64,000 bases of DNA from Sphingopyxis chilensis (GTDB lineage Bacteria; Pseudomonadota; Alphaproteobacteria; Sphingomonadales; Sphingomonadaceae), in the NCBI RefSeq assembly GCF_035930445.1, contig NZ_CP142394.1, positions 1,769,501 to 1,833,500 on the forward strand, given 5' to 3'. Below are positions 1 through 9,606 of this stretch, piece after piece. The notes beneath the pieces were generated by a model, which saw only the letters and a program-made list of their open reading frames with translations, was not told the DNA's origin and did no database searches. Position 1 is the first letter of the stretch. Each line of letters begins with the position of its first letter. The position numbers were made by a program, and so were the translations under genes.

Positions 1-1130
1 TTACCGAGGCGATCGCGAAGGCTGCCGCAACGCTCGATTTCGCCCCGACCTTCCAGCTCGGCCACCCGCTGCCTTTCGAACTGGCACAACGGCTCGCGGC
101 ACTGATGCCCGAAGGGCTCGACCGCATCTTCTTCACCAATAGCGGGTCGGAGTCGGTCGATACCGCGCTCAAGATCGCGCTAGCGATCCAGCGCGCGAAG
201 GGGCAGGGCACGCGTACGCGGCTGATCGGACGCGAGCGCGGCTACCACGGCACCGGTTTCGGCGGGATCAGCGTCGGCGGGCTCGTCAATAACCGTCGCG
301 CCTTCGGCGGCGGGCTTCCCGGTGTAGACCATCTCCGCCACACGCACGATATCGAGCGCAACGCCTTTACGCGCGGATTCCCGCAGCACGGGGCCGAGCT
401 GGCCGACGACCTCGGGCGCCTCGTCGATCTGCACGGTGCGGAGACGATCGCGGCGGTGATCGTCGAGCCGATGGCGGGATCGACGGGGGTGCTCGTGCCG
501 CCGGTCGGCTATCTCCGGCGCTTGCGCGAGATTTGCGACGAGTACGGCATCATATTGATCTTCGACGAGGTGATCACCGCCTTCGGCCGCGTCGGCGGGG
601 CAACGGCGTCCGGAGCATGGGGCGTGACGCCCGACATCATCACCATGGCGAAGGGACTCACCAACGCTGCGGTGCCGATGGGCGCCGTGGCGGTGAAGCG
701 CGAACTGCACGATGCGGTCATCGATAGCGTAGCCAGCGGAATCGAACTGTTCCATGGCTATACCTATTCGGGTCACCCGCTCGCAAGCGCGGCCGGGCTC
801 GCGACGCTCGACCTTTATGCCCGTGACGGTCTGTTCGACCGCGCGGGGGAACTGGCCGCCTATTGGGAGGATGCCGCGCACGCGCTGAAGGGGCAGCGTC
901 ATATCATCGATATCCGCACCATCGGGCTCGTCGCGGGCATCGAACTCGAACCGCGTCCGGGCGCGCCGACCGCGCGCGCGATGGAATTGTTCCACGCCTG
1001 TTTCGACAACGGCCTGCTCGTCCGTGCGACCGGCGACATTATCGCATTGTCGCCCCCTTTGATTGTCGAAAAATCGCAGATCGACGAGATGTTCGGACGG
1101 ATTGGCGACCTGCTCGGCGCGATCGACTAG
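1..1130 (+). CDS. Class III omega-aminotransferase (beta-alanine/omega-amino acid:pyruvate type), 5' truncated
   Basis: The gene enters from the left edge; the reading frame is open from base 3, so roughly the last 375 residues are present. It is a fold-type I, PLP-dependent class III aminotransferase, a cytosolic enzyme moving an amino group from an omega-amino acid to a keto acid such as pyruvate. Visible motifs are FFTNSGSESVDTALK (cofactor phosphate region), LIFDEVITAFGR (Asp contacting the PLP ring) and TMAKGLTNAAVPMGA, whose Lys (codon near 651) should form the Schiff base. The stretch around GYLRRLREICDEYGI resembles beta-alanine:pyruvate transaminases. Substrate is inferred. Its stop codon overlaps that of the convergent sensor kinase in the tetranucleotide CTAG. 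Confidence 0.88.
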   Translation, partial: TEAIAKAAATLDFAPTFQLGHPLPFELAQRLAALMPEGLDRIFFTNSGSESVDTALKIALAIQRAKGQGTRTRLIGRERGYHGTGFGGISVGGLVNNRRAFGGGLPGVDHLRHTHDIERNAFTRGFPQHGAELADDLGRLVDLHGAETIAAVIVEPMAGSTGVLVPPVGYLRRLREICDEYGIILIFDEVITAFGRVGGATASGAWGVTPDIITMAKGLTNAAVPMGAVAVKRELHDAVIDSVASGIELFHGYTYSGHPLASAAGLATLDLYARDGLFDRAGELAAYWEDAAHALKGQRHIIDIRTIGLVAGIELEPRPGAPTARAMELFHACFDNGLLVRATGDIIALSPPLIVEKSQIDEMFGRIGDLLGAID

Positions 1131-2350
1131 GCAGCGAGCGGAAAGGTCACGGACACCTTCGTTCCCTTGCCCAGCTCGCTTTGGATGTCGAGTTGACCCT
1201 GGTGGCGTTCGCTGATGTGCTTGACGATCGCGAGGCCGAGGCCGGTGCCCCCGACCGAGCGGCTGCGCGCCTCGTCGACGCGATAGAAGCGTTCGGTCAG
1301 GCGCGGCAGGTGGTCGGGCGCGATGCCGTCGCCCTCGTCGCTCACCGACAGCCGCACGCGGTTTCCTTCGCGCGCCAGTTCCACCGTGACCGGAGTCCCC
1401 GAATGGCCATATTTCATCGCGTTCGAAATGATATTGTGCGCGAGCTGCCCGAGCTGCGCCCCGTCGCCGAGCATGGGTTGCGGCATGTCGCCCAGCATCG
1501 GGACGATATCCTTCGCGCGCGGCTGTTCGCTGTCGCGAAGCTGCGCGATCGAGGTCCGGACGACCGCGGCGAGGTCGACCGGAGTCGTCGGGCGCCGAAA
1601 GCGATCGGCCTCGACGCGCGAGATCGAAAGCAGGTCGATGACGAGCTGTTGCATCCGTCCGGCCTCGCGGTGGATGATCGACAGGAAGCGGCTGCGCGTC
1701 GGCGCGTCGGTATCGCCGTTCATGTCCTGCAGCGTTTCCACATAGCCGAGGATGGCGGCGAGCGGCGTGCGGAGTTCGTGGCTCGCGTTGGCGACGAAAT
1801 CCGATCGCATCCGATCGGCGGCGTCGATCGCCGAATGATCCGAAAGCATGACGATGCGTTGTCCATCCGACAGCGCGGCGACGCGCATCGTCCAGCGCTG
1901 GCCGGGGCGGGGGAAGTCGATCAGATTGACCGTTTCGAGCGGGCCGTCGCTGTTGATCCGTGAAAGCCATTCGGCCGCCGCCGGATGGCGGATCGCAGTT
2001 CGTATATCTGCGCCGACGATATGGCGGCCGAGCAGGCGGATCGCTGCATCATTCGCTATCGCGACGATATTGTCGGCAACGCCCAGCAGAGGGTCCTTTT
2101 CCTGATCGACCCAGCGTGCGAAATCGGGGTGGCGAAGAAGCGAAACCGGCGGCGTTTCGGCCGCCGGCGCTGCGCCCTGGACGTCGGGGAGCGGCGCTGG
2201 GAGCGCACTGTAAACCGTGGCTGCGGCCGCAAAGCCCGCGATCGCCATCATCGCGATCGACAAGGGGTCGCCTCCCGTCAGCGCGGCAAAGATCGCCGCG
2301 ATAACGACCAGAGTCAGGGCGATGACGAGGCTGGACAGACGGTCGAACAT
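1127..2350 (-). CDS. PhoR-like membrane sensor histidine kinase
   Basis: 407-residue sensor kinase. Residues about 5-50 form two closely spaced hydrophobic segments, about 75-170 a PAS-like sensing region, then the dimerisation domain with SHELRTPLAAILGY (phospho-accepting His191), and a C-terminal ATPase domain with the N box (NIISNAMKYG), SDEGDGI and GGTGLGLAI. Architecture and sequence match PhoR, the phosphate-starvation sensor, but no phoB, phoU or pst gene lies next to it, so the signal is not certain. I chose the ATG at 2350 because it leads directly into the first membrane helix; the open frame extends about 109 codons further upstream but looks non-coding and overlaps the divergent gene. 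Confidence 0.85.
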   Translation of the reverse strand: MFDRLSSLVIALTLVVIAAIFAALTGGDPLSIAMMAIAGFAAAATVYSALPAPLPDVQGAAPAAETPPVSLLRHPDFARWVDQEKDPLLGVADNIVAIANDAAIRLLGRHIVGADIRTAIRHPAAAEWLSRINSDGPLETVNLIDFPRPGQRWTMRVAALSDGQRIVMLSDHSAIDAADRMRSDFVANASHELRTPLAAILGYVETLQDMNGDTDAPTRSRFLSIIHREAGRMQQLVIDLLSISRVEADRFRRPTTPVDLAAVVRTSIAQLRDSEQPRAKDIVPMLGDMPQPMLGDGAQLGQLAHNIISNAMKYGHSGTPVTVELAREGNRVRLSVSDEGDGIAPDHLPRLTERFYRVDEARSRSVGGTGLGLAIVKHISERHQGQLDIQSELGKGTKVSVTFPLAA

Positions 2351-2499
2351 GCGCCGCTCGGGTCGCACGAAGCGGGGGATCAGCGCAAGCGGCTTTGCGG
2401 TCGTTAACGCTTTTTCGCGGGATGTGCCAAAGCGGGAAGCCGGTTCGCCGTGGCGGTCTTTTGCTTTTCCTTGGCGCATCATTGCGTTATGCGCCGGCC

Positions 2500-2913
2500 A
2501 TGGAAAACAGCGACATTCCCGCCGGTCCGCCCGAAATGGATGGCGAAGCCGTTCCGTCGCGCCGCAAGATGCTGGCGCTTGGCGCCGTCGGTGTGTCTGC
2601 CGCGTTGACGATCCGGCCTGCCTTTGCACAAACCGCCGTATCGGTGATGAACTGCGAGATACCGGTGCCTGGGCCAACGGGGGCCGGCAAATACATCGAC
2701 ACCGCGGGCAAGTTGGTACCGGCAGGGACGAAGGGCGCGTTTCCGGGTTCGCCCCGCCCCTTTACCGGCGAGGAAGTGAAGCGCGCGTTCCGCGGGCAGA
2801 CGCTGCCCGGAACGACCTACAACCAGTCACAGGCCTATCTTCAGTATATCCGGCGCTTGCAGGCGGGGCAGAGCGGCTTTACCTGTTTCGCATCGATCAC
2901 GACGTCGCGCTGA
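2500..2913 (+). CDS. Small Tat-exported protein of unknown function
   Basis: 137 residues. The start at 2500 was preferred over one 35 codons upstream because it leaves a short N-terminus before the twin-arginine-like motif SRRKMLAL, a hydrophobic stretch and a likely AFA-Q cleavage site near residue 42. The mature part is about 95 residues, rich in Gly, Pro and Thr, with two Cys that could pair across the fold. I do not recognise the family. It lies between a divergently read sensor kinase and a plus-strand hydrolase; the 60-base gap to the latter allows co-transcription. Confidence 0.6.
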   Translation: MENSDIPAGPPEMDGEAVPSRRKMLALGAVGVSAALTIRPAFAQTAVSVMNCEIPVPGPTGAGKYIDTAGKLVPAGTKGAFPGSPRPFTGEEVKRAFRGQTLPGTTYNQSQAYLQYIRRLQAGQSGFTCFASITTSR

Positions 2914-2974
2914 TTATCGCTCCCCCGACAAGCGATGACGGTTTTCGGCCGCATCGTCAGACAAGGGAGTTTTC

Positions 2975-3976
2975 GTGAAACTAGCATCGCTCAAAAAGGG
3001 CCGCGACGGCCGCCTGGTCGTCGTTTCGGACGATCTTGCCTGGTATGCCGACGCCGGCCAGATCGCGGCGACCATGCAGACTGCGCTCGACAATTGGGCC
3101 TATGCGGCGCCGCGCCTTGCCGCGCTCGCCGAAGACCTCAACCATGATGCAATCCCGAAGGAGCGGTTTCACGAGCGCGACGCGGCGTCGCCGTTGCCGC
3201 GCGCCTATCAATGGGCCGACGGCAGCGCATATGTGAACCATGTCGCGCTCGTCCGGCAGGCGCGCGGCGCCGAAATGCCCGACAGTTTCTGGCACGATCC
3301 GCTGATGTATCAGGGCGGGAGCGACCAGTTCCTCAGCCCGCGCGATCCGATTCCGCTCGGCGATCCCGCGTGGGGCTGCGACATGGAGGCCGAGGTGGTC
3401 GTCGTGACCGGCGATGTGCCGGCGGGCATCGATGCCGTTGCGGCGCGTGAGAAGATCCTTCTCGTCGGCCTGACCAACGACGTGTCGTTGCGCGGGCTGA
3501 TCCCTGGGGAACTCGCCAAGGGGTTCGGCTTTTTCCAGTCAAAACCGTCGAGCGCGATGTCGCCCGTCTTCGTGACGCCCGAGGCGCTCGGCGATCGCTG
3601 GAAGGACGGGAAGCTGCACGGGACGCTGTCGGTCGATCTGAACGGTGAACCGCTGGGCCGTGCCGACGCGGGGGTCGACATGACTTTCGACTTCGGCGCG
3701 CTGATCGCCCATGCCGCAAAGACGCGCGACCTTGGCGCCGGAACGATCATCGGGTCGGGAACCGTTTCCAACCGCGATGCCGACGGCGGTCCCGGCAAAC
3801 CGATCAGCGAAGGCGGGCTGGGCTATAGCTGTCTTGCGGAAGTGCGGACCGTCGAGACGATCCGGCTGGGCGAGCCCAAGACGCCGTTCATGCAAAAAGG
3901 CGATATGGTTCGCATCTGGATGGATGACGAGCGCCACCACAGCATTTTCGGCGCGATCGAGCAGACGGTCGGCTGA
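2975..3976 (+). CDS. Fumarylacetoacetate hydrolase (FAH) family protein
   Basis: 333 residues, a usual length for the longer members of the FAH family, which cleave or hydrate 2-keto acid side chains in aromatic breakdown. The WGCDMEAEVVVV segment carries the spaced acidic residues that hold the divalent metal, and the C-terminal half has the family glycine-rich core around GSGTVSNRDADGGPGKP. The start is GTG, preceded by AAGGGAG at good spacing. No other aromatic-pathway gene is adjacent, so the exact substrate cannot be given; fumarylacetoacetase or acylpyruvase are both possible. Confidence 0.85.
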   Translation: MKLASLKKGRDGRLVVVSDDLAWYADAGQIAATMQTALDNWAYAAPRLAALAEDLNHDAIPKERFHERDAASPLPRAYQWADGSAYVNHVALVRQARGAEMPDSFWHDPLMYQGGSDQFLSPRDPIPLGDPAWGCDMEAEVVVVTGDVPAGIDAVAAREKILLVGLTNDVSLRGLIPGELAKGFGFFQSKPSSAMSPVFVTPEALGDRWKDGKLHGTLSVDLNGEPLGRADAGVDMTFDFGALIAHAAKTRDLGAGTIIGSGTVSNRDADGGPGKPISEGGLGYSCLAEVRTVETIRLGEPKTPFMQKGDMVRIWMDDERHHSIFGAIEQTVG

Positions 3977-3981
3977 AAGCA

Positions 3982-4010
3982 AAGAGGGCGGAAGTCGCTT
4001 CCGCCCTCTT
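3982..4010. terminator. Perfect 13-bp hairpin between convergent genes
   Basis: Arms AAGAGGGCGGAAG (3982-3994) and CTTCCGCCCTCTT (3998-4010) pair perfectly around a 3-base loop. It sits six bases after the FAH-family stop and just beyond the end of the convergent tadC gene. The A-rich left flank and T-rich right end suggest termination on both strands, although there is no long T tract. Confidence 0.75.
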
Positions 4011-4036
4011 CTAGCTGTTCACAGGTGGCGCCGTTG

Positions 4037-5083
4037 TCAGCCCTTGCCGCCGAAGCTGCCGCCCGACATCGCGTCGCTCAGCGAACAGGCCGCCGGGCCC
4101 AGAATGACGATGAACAGCACAGGCAGGATGAAGAGGATCAGCGGCACCGTCATGATCGCGGGCAGGCGTGCGGCCTTTTCCTCGGCGCGCATCATGCGTT
4201 CGTTGCGGAACTCCGCCGACAGGACGCGAAGCGCGGACGCGAGCGGTGTGCCGTATTTTTCGGTCTGGATCATGGTCGTGACCACGCCCTTCACCGATTC
4301 CAGATTCACGCGATAGGCGAAATTCTCGAACGCCTGCCGGCGCTCGGTCAGGAAGCCCAGTTCGATCGACGTCAGCGCGAATTCCTCGCCCAGTTCGGGA
4401 TAGGCACGGCCCAGTTCCTTTGAGACGCGGGAGAAGGCGGAGTCGACCGTCAGGCCTGCCTCGGCGCAGATAACCAGAAGGTCAAGCGCATCGGGAAGCC
4501 CCTTGCGGATCGCGTCGGTCCGCTTCTGGCGCATATTGTCGACGAACAGGTCGGGCGCCTTGTAGCCGAGGATCAGTGCACCCATCGTGTAGGCCGTGCG
4601 TTTGAACGACGTCAGGCTGGGCCACATGTCGACCCAATAAATCAGGAAGATGGCAAGCGCGCCGAACAGGATCGGCAGGACCATCCGGCCGAAAATCACT
4701 GCGACGGCGAGATCCTTTGACCGGATGCCGGCCTGCGCAAGCTTTTGCTGGACTTCCTTGATCTGACTGTCCTGAAGGACCTGCAGCTTGCCCAGAAAGG
4801 TACGCATCTTGTCGGCGGTCTGATTCTTGCGGACCAGCCGGGCGCGGCGCTTTGCTGTCGAGGCGGTGATACCGGCTTTCAGTTGTTCGCGGCGGTCGTT
4901 GAGCGCCTTGACGCGCTTCGTCATCGGATTGCGGACTGTCAGCGCGTTGTAGATGGCGAACAATACGGCGAAGACGCCGACCGCCGCCAGCATGGTCCCG
5001 GCCCATACGACGTCGATGCCGAGCAGGGTCGGTCCGCTTTGCGCGCCCGTGAAGGCGGACGAGAGAAGGAGGCTGCTGTTCAC
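4037..5083 (-). CDS. tadC: Tad pilus inner-membrane platform protein TadC (CpaH)
   Basis: 348 residues of the type II secretion F family. TadB and TadC form the inner-membrane platform on which the pilus subunit is assembled. There is a membrane segment near residues 24-45, a cytoplasmic T2SSF domain with KGLPDALDLLVICAEAGLT around residues 190-210, and hydrophobic segments at about 150-185 and at the C-terminus. GTG start with GAGAGGG upstream. It follows tadB by 13 bases and is the last gene of the operon. Confidence 0.9.
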   Translation of the reverse strand: MNSSLLLSSAFTGAQSGPTLLGIDVVWAGTMLAAVGVFAVLFAIYNALTVRNPMTKRVKALNDRREQLKAGITASTAKRRARLVRKNQTADKMRTFLGKLQVLQDSQIKEVQQKLAQAGIRSKDLAVAVIFGRMVLPILFGALAIFLIYWVDMWPSLTSFKRTAYTMGALILGYKAPDLFVDNMRQKRTDAIRKGLPDALDLLVICAEAGLTVDSAFSRVSKELGRAYPELGEEFALTSIELGFLTERRQAFENFAYRVNLESVKGVVTTMIQTEKYGTPLASALRVLSAEFRNERMMRAEEKAARLPAIMTVPLILFILPVLFIVILGPAACSLSDAMSGGSFGGKG

Positions 5084-5096
5084 TGTCTCTGCCCTC

Positions 5097-6065
5097 TCAA
5101 ATCTCGAAATTGACCATTTTGGCCATGATGCCGGCGCCGATACTCATCCATATCAGGCCGCCGATACCGGCGATGATCAACCGCTCTTCGACGAAAAAGC
5201 CTGCAAGATAGCTGGGGTTCACCGTCCAGACGACGCCGAACACGAAGAAGGGCAGCGCGCCGACGATATAGGCGGAGGCCTTGGCTTCCGACGACATTGC
5301 CCTGATCTTGAGCTTCATCTGCGCGCGCTTGCGCAGCACATCCGACAGGTTGGCCAGCGTTTCGGCCAGATTGCCGCCGGTTTCGCGCTGGATCTGGATC
5401 GTGATGCAAAAGAACTGGAATTCAGGCGTGCCGAGCATTTCGGCCGATTCCTGCAGCGCGGCTTCCATGGTGTTACCGATGCGGATGCGTTCGACGACGC
5501 CCCTGAATTCCTCGCCGACGGGGCCGGGAAGCTCCTGGCTCACCACCTGAAAGGTCTCGGTGACCGGCAGACCCGATTTGAGGCCGCGCACGAGCAGGTC
5601 TATCGCGTCGGGAAAGCGACTGTTGAAAGCGGCGACACGCCTTTTGATTGTCATCCCGACAACGAGATAGGGCAGGCCGAGACCGAGCAGCAAACCCACG
5701 AGCCCCGCCATCAGGAAAGGGGCCCGGACGATGAGCATGGCGCCGGTGGCGACGACGAACACGATCATCGTCGCGAACATATATTGCGTCAGCGTCCAGC
5801 TCTTGCCGGTCCGGCGGATGCGCTTTTCGAGCTCCTCGCGGCGCGGCAGCAAATTGGTCAGCGTCGAATCGCCTTTGCGGCCGGACTGGATCGTCTTGCG
5901 CATCTGCGCGGCGACCACCGCTTCGGTCGAGGCGGCATGGCGATCCTTGACCATCGCAAGCCTTCGCGTCTTCGCCTTGCCCGCCGAAGGCCCGCCAACC
6001 AGTATCACGAGGAGGGCAAAGGCCAGGAGGGCTCCGGCGACGATAAGGATGACTGGCAGGTTCAT
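5097..6065 (-). CDS. tadB: Tad pilus inner-membrane platform protein TadB (CpaG)
   Basis: 322 residues. An N-terminal membrane helix (about 4-25) is followed by a pair of helices near 95-135 and a T2SSF domain with FPDAIDLLVRGLKSGLPV. It is the partner of TadC in the assembly platform. It starts 57 bases after cpaE ends. In most Tad operons the ATPase cpaF/tadA sits exactly here, and this gap is too short to hold it or any recognisable fragment of it. Confidence 0.9.
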   Translation of the reverse strand: MNLPVILIVAGALLAFALLVILVGGPSAGKAKTRRLAMVKDRHAASTEAVVAAQMRKTIQSGRKGDSTLTNLLPRREELEKRIRRTGKSWTLTQYMFATMIVFVVATGAMLIVRAPFLMAGLVGLLLGLGLPYLVVGMTIKRRVAAFNSRFPDAIDLLVRGLKSGLPVTETFQVVSQELPGPVGEEFRGVVERIRIGNTMEAALQESAEMLGTPEFQFFCITIQIQRETGGNLAETLANLSDVLRKRAQMKLKIRAMSSEAKASAYIVGALPFFVFGVVWTVNPSYLAGFFVEERLIIAGIGGLIWMSIGAGIMAKMVNFEI

Positions 6066-6122
6066 GGTCAGTTGGTGTCCGCTTCTGTCAACGGGGATCG
6101 CTAAGGCACGTCGGACGCGCCC

Positions 6123-7394
6123 TTACGCCGCCTGCTTCGCGCCCTTTTTGGCCAGGCCGAGCTTGCCGAGCAGCGAGCCGCCGGACTTGCTTTTCGCGGC
6201 GACGACCGGCGCGTCCTCGGCATCGACATCGGCGCCGTCGAGGATGATGCGCATCAGGTTGTTCCACACCTGCGCCGACTTGGTGCCCTTGCAGGTTTCG
6301 GCGTAGGATTTCCCGAGCTTGGCCGCCTGTGCGACGAGTTTCGGGTCGAACGGGATGACGATGTCGATCGGCCGTTCGATCGACGATTCGAACTCCTTGC
6401 GCGACAGCTCGCCGATCGCGTTCTGGAACTTGTTGGCGACAAGCAGCACGCGCGCGCCCGGGATGTTCTGCTTGAACCACGACAGGAGGCGGATCGTGTC
6501 CCGCGCCGCGGCAAGGGTTACGTCGCTGACGAGCAGGATGGTTCCCATTTCCGACACAAGATGCGGGAAGGGGATCAGCACCTGGCGCGGGATGTCGACA
6601 ATCGTCATTTCAAACGCGTTGCGCAGCTCTTCCTCCAGCTGGAAAAAGGCCGAGCCGTCAGTCATCACCGGCTGATGGATCGGGGCTTCGGCCGACAGCA
6701 GGCTGAGCTTGTCCGACGCGCGCACCATCGCGCGCTCGATGAACAGGCCGTCGATGCGGCTCGGATTGTCGATCGCGTCGATCAGGCCGCGCCCGGGTTC
6801 GAGGTCGAGCGTGAGCGCCCCGGTTCCGAAATGAATGTCGAGATCGAGGAGCGCGGTCTGACGGTCCGCCTGTTCGCTGATCGCCCAGGCGAGCGACGTC
6901 GCGACAAGCGATGCGCCGACGCCGCCCCGGACACCCACAACACCCATCATGTGATGCGGCTTGTCGTCGTGCATATCGGCGTGTTTGGGGGCCGACAGCA
7001 TGGCCTGCGCCATGGTCAGCGATTCGCGGACCTGTTCGAGCGAGAGCGGCTTCAGAAGATAGTCCTGAATACCGCTCGACAGCAGGTCGCGGTACAGGCG
7101 CACGTCATTGACCTGGCCTGCCGCGATCACGACCGTTCCGGGCTCGCAAACTTCCGCCAGCGCGTTGATATCGTTGATCGGGTCGCCCGATTCGGACATA
7201 TCGACGAACAGGATATTCGGGCTGGCCGACACCGACAGCGACTGCACCGCGTTGCGAAGACCGCCCTTGTTGCACTTTTCGATCGGCCAACCCATGTCGC
7301 CCGCCGCAACGCGGATCAGCTCCAGCGTATCGTCGTCGCAGACGAAGGCGTTGAAGGGATCGCGCAGTCCTGCTGATTTGAAAGGAGCGTTCAC
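6123..7394 (-). CDS. cpaE: Tad pilus localisation ATPase-like protein CpaE (TadZ)
   Basis: 423 residues. Residues about 15-130 look like a response-regulator-type pseudo-receiver domain and about 150-390 a MinD/ParA-type ATPase domain. The deviant Walker A reads GVRGGVGASLVATSLAW and lacks the usual P-loop Lys-Thr pair, as is common in CpaE/TadZ proteins, which place the pilus machine in the cell. GTG start; its first bases overlap the cpaD stop codon (GTGA, 7391-7394), with GGAGGTGG upstream, so the two are probably coupled in translation. Confidence 0.9.
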   Translation of the reverse strand: MNAPFKSAGLRDPFNAFVCDDDTLELIRVAAGDMGWPIEKCNKGGLRNAVQSLSVSASPNILFVDMSESGDPINDINALAEVCEPGTVVIAAGQVNDVRLYRDLLSSGIQDYLLKPLSLEQVRESLTMAQAMLSAPKHADMHDDKPHHMMGVVGVRGGVGASLVATSLAWAISEQADRQTALLDLDIHFGTGALTLDLEPGRGLIDAIDNPSRIDGLFIERAMVRASDKLSLLSAEAPIHQPVMTDGSAFFQLEEELRNAFEMTIVDIPRQVLIPFPHLVSEMGTILLVSDVTLAAARDTIRLLSWFKQNIPGARVLLVANKFQNAIGELSRKEFESSIERPIDIVIPFDPKLVAQAAKLGKSYAETCKGTKSAQVWNNLMRIILDGADVDAEDAPVVAAKSKSGGSLLGKLGLAKKGAKQAA

Positions 7395-8032
7395 TGGCCA
7401 CCTCCGCTGGTGGGTGCTTTGGTCAATTCGCCGGCACCGGTCTGGGGTTTCGTCCGATAGGTCTGGATCGCGCGCGTCGCTGCGAGCGGGTCATGCCCCG
7501 TGTCGCGCGCGCCCTTGATGAGATCATTGGGATCCGCGACCATCGCGGCGAGGTTGCTGTTGACCGCGCAGCCATAGTTGGACGATGTCGCATTGACCGG
7601 GTTCAAGGAGGATTTGCTTTCCCAATTGGGGCATCCCGGAACCGAAGCCGACGCGCGCGTCACGACGACGCGCAGATACCCTTCCGGAACCGCGCCAGTC
7701 GTTACCGGCACTTCGCGGCTCAGCAACAAGCCGCGGCGTTCGACCATCGCGCGGACGGTCGCCTGCGCCGACGAGGCACCGTAAAGCGAGGGGTCTTCCA
7801 CCGCGATGCGGTCGCCATAGCGGACCCCCATCGCGTCGAGCCAGCCTTGCAGGCGGCTCTGCTCGCTGGGTGGCAGCTCGCCGCCCGCGGTCGCGACATC
7901 GAATTGGTAAAGATTGTTGCGCACCACCGGCTGATGCACCGATTCCAGGCTGCGGTTGCTATACGCGGCGCCGGTGCAGCCGGCGAGCGAGGTCGCCAGC
8001 GCCAGAACCGTCCAAGTTGCGATTTTCTTCAT
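7391..8032 (-). CDS. cpaD: Tad pilus lipoprotein CpaD
   Basis: 213 residues. The start at 8032 gives a clear lipoprotein signal, MKKIATWTVLALATSLAGC, with the lipid-attached Cys at residue 19; an upstream in-frame start would bury it. CpaD is an outer-membrane-associated lipoprotein that helps the secretin. The C-terminal half contains the conserved CPNWESKSS and SSNYGCAVNSNLAAMV segments and DPLAATRAIQTYR. It lies 25 bases after cpaC. Confidence 0.9.
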   Translation of the reverse strand: MKKIATWTVLALATSLAGCTGAAYSNRSLESVHQPVVRNNLYQFDVATAGGELPPSEQSRLQGWLDAMGVRYGDRIAVEDPSLYGASSAQATVRAMVERRGLLLSREVPVTTGAVPEGYLRVVVTRASASVPGCPNWESKSSLNPVNATSSNYGCAVNSNLAAMVADPNDLIKGARDTGHDPLAATRAIQTYRTKPQTGAGELTKAPTSGGGQ

Positions 8033-8057
8033 CACTTTGCTCCTGAAATCCGGCGCG

Positions 8058-9605
8058 TCACTTGATGTTGAAACCGGGCGCGGCGTTGCCGCCACCGGTC
8101 TGCGGACGGTCGGCGTCGCCGACGTTGGTATCGAGCCGCGGTTTGGGGCGATCGCCGCCCGTCACGCCATCGCTCGTCTGGTTGAGCAGCAGCCGTTGCA
8201 GATCGTGCGTGTCCTGAAATGCGTCGGTCGGCAGCTTGATGTCGTTCGCCGACACGGGCTGGACCAGATAGGGCGTCACGACGATGACGAGTTCGGTTTC
8301 GCCGCGGCGGAAGCTGTCCGATTTGAACAAGGTGCCGAGCAGCGGCACATCGCCGAGCCCGGGCATCTTGTCGATCGCGCCGATCGAGCGGTTGTTCAGC
8401 AAGCCGGCGATCATGAAGCTTTCGCCCGAACCGAGCTCGACCGTCGTTTCGGCGCGGCGGATCGTCAGCGCGGGTACCTGAAAGCCCTGCATCTCGATCG
8501 CGCCTTCGGTCGACAGTTCGGATACTTCGGGGCGGACGCGCAGGCTGATCCGGCCGTTCGACAACACGGTCGGCGTATAGGCCAGGCTGACGCCATATTT
8601 GCGATACTCGATCGTCGTACCGGCAAAGTTGCCGGGGATCGGCACGGGGAATTCGCCGCCCGCCAGGAAATCGGCCGTCTCGCCCGAAATCGCGGTCAGG
8701 TTCGGCTGCGCCAGCGTCGCGACCAACCCGGACCGCTCGCCGATGTCGAGCGAGGCGAGCAGGTCGAGCCCGAACAGACGACCCGCACCGGCGAGACTGC
8801 GCGTACCGGCGGGAGTGGTGATCTCATAGGAGGTGCCGAGGAACGGCGAATTGATCGGCAGGCCCGTGGTAGGATCGTAGGGACGCGGCACCGGACTACC
8901 GGGAAAGACTGCGGTCGGCGCAGGTATCCGAGTAATCGTGCCGGGATTCCGACCTCCAAAGACACCGCCCAGGAAACCGCTGGTCGAGTCGAGGGTCGCA
9001 ATGTTCCCGCTGATTTCCTTGACGAGCGAGCGGTTCACTTCGGCAATACGGACCTGCAGATTGACCTGCAGCGGCGTTGCCGTGCGCAGGCGGGAGAGGA
9101 CCTTGGTCTCTTCGCCGACAAAGGCCTGAACCAGCCGTTCGGCTTCGGCGGCATCGTCGGGCGATTGTACCGTCCCGGTGAGCAGCACGAAACCGTTCAT
9201 CGGGTTCGCCGCGATGCTGGCGTCAGGCATGGCGAGCGACAGCATCTGGTCGATCGTCTCGATATTGTTGCCGACGCGGGCGACCGTCGAAAAGACGACC
9301 CGGCCGCTGGCATCGGTGGCGTAGATGCTGGTTTCGCCCGGCTTTTTGCCAAAGACATAAAGCTGGCGGCCCGAGCGGACCTGGACGTCGGCGACCTCGT
9401 CGTTGGCGACGAAAACATCGGACATCGTGGCCGGAAGGCTGACCAGACGGCCGCGGCCGACCGACAGTTCGAGGCTGCCGCTGGCGGCCTGGACGGCCTG
9501 GGCGATGACGGGCTGCGAAGGCGCCGCGACCAGCGTCGCTGCCACAAGGCCGATGGCCAGGGTGCGCGCCAGAGCCGCCGCCTTGAAATTGGCTTTGCTT
9601 TTCAT
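8058..9605 (-). CDS. cpaC: Tad pilus outer-membrane secretin CpaC (RcpA)
   Basis: 515 residues. Signal peptide to about residue 35, an N-terminal pilus-secretin domain (LELSVGRGRLVSLPATMSD), a BON-like segment around 120-170, and the C-terminal secretin channel with LVATLAQPNLTAISGETA, FLAGGEFPVPIPG and ELVIVVTPYLVQP. It forms the channel through which the pilus leaves. The ATG at 9605 is preceded by GGGGGTAA and lies one base after the cpaB stop; a TTG further upstream is less likely. The tail is rich in Asp, Gly and Arg. Confidence 0.93.
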   Translation of the reverse strand: MKSKANFKAAALARTLAIGLVAATLVAAPSQPVIAQAVQAASGSLELSVGRGRLVSLPATMSDVFVANDEVADVQVRSGRQLYVFGKKPGETSIYATDASGRVVFSTVARVGNNIETIDQMLSLAMPDASIAANPMNGFVLLTGTVQSPDDAAEAERLVQAFVGEETKVLSRLRTATPLQVNLQVRIAEVNRSLVKEISGNIATLDSTSGFLGGVFGGRNPGTITRIPAPTAVFPGSPVPRPYDPTTGLPINSPFLGTSYEITTPAGTRSLAGAGRLFGLDLLASLDIGERSGLVATLAQPNLTAISGETADFLAGGEFPVPIPGNFAGTTIEYRKYGVSLAYTPTVLSNGRISLRVRPEVSELSTEGAIEMQGFQVPALTIRRAETTVELGSGESFMIAGLLNNRSIGAIDKMPGLGDVPLLGTLFKSDSFRRGETELVIVVTPYLVQPVSANDIKLPTDAFQDTHDLQRLLLNQTSDGVTGGDRPKPRLDTNVGDADRPQTGGGNAAPGFNIK

Positions 9606-9606
9606 G

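Noticed and set aside
88..96. Start of the aminotransferase at an internal ATG near 105
   Set aside because: The frame is open to the left edge and upstream residues fit the family (FQLGHPLPFELAQRL), so the gene is truncated by the window and does not begin there.
6066..6122. Remnant of cpaF between cpaE and tadB
   Set aside because: The 57 bases show no frame or motif of the ATPase.
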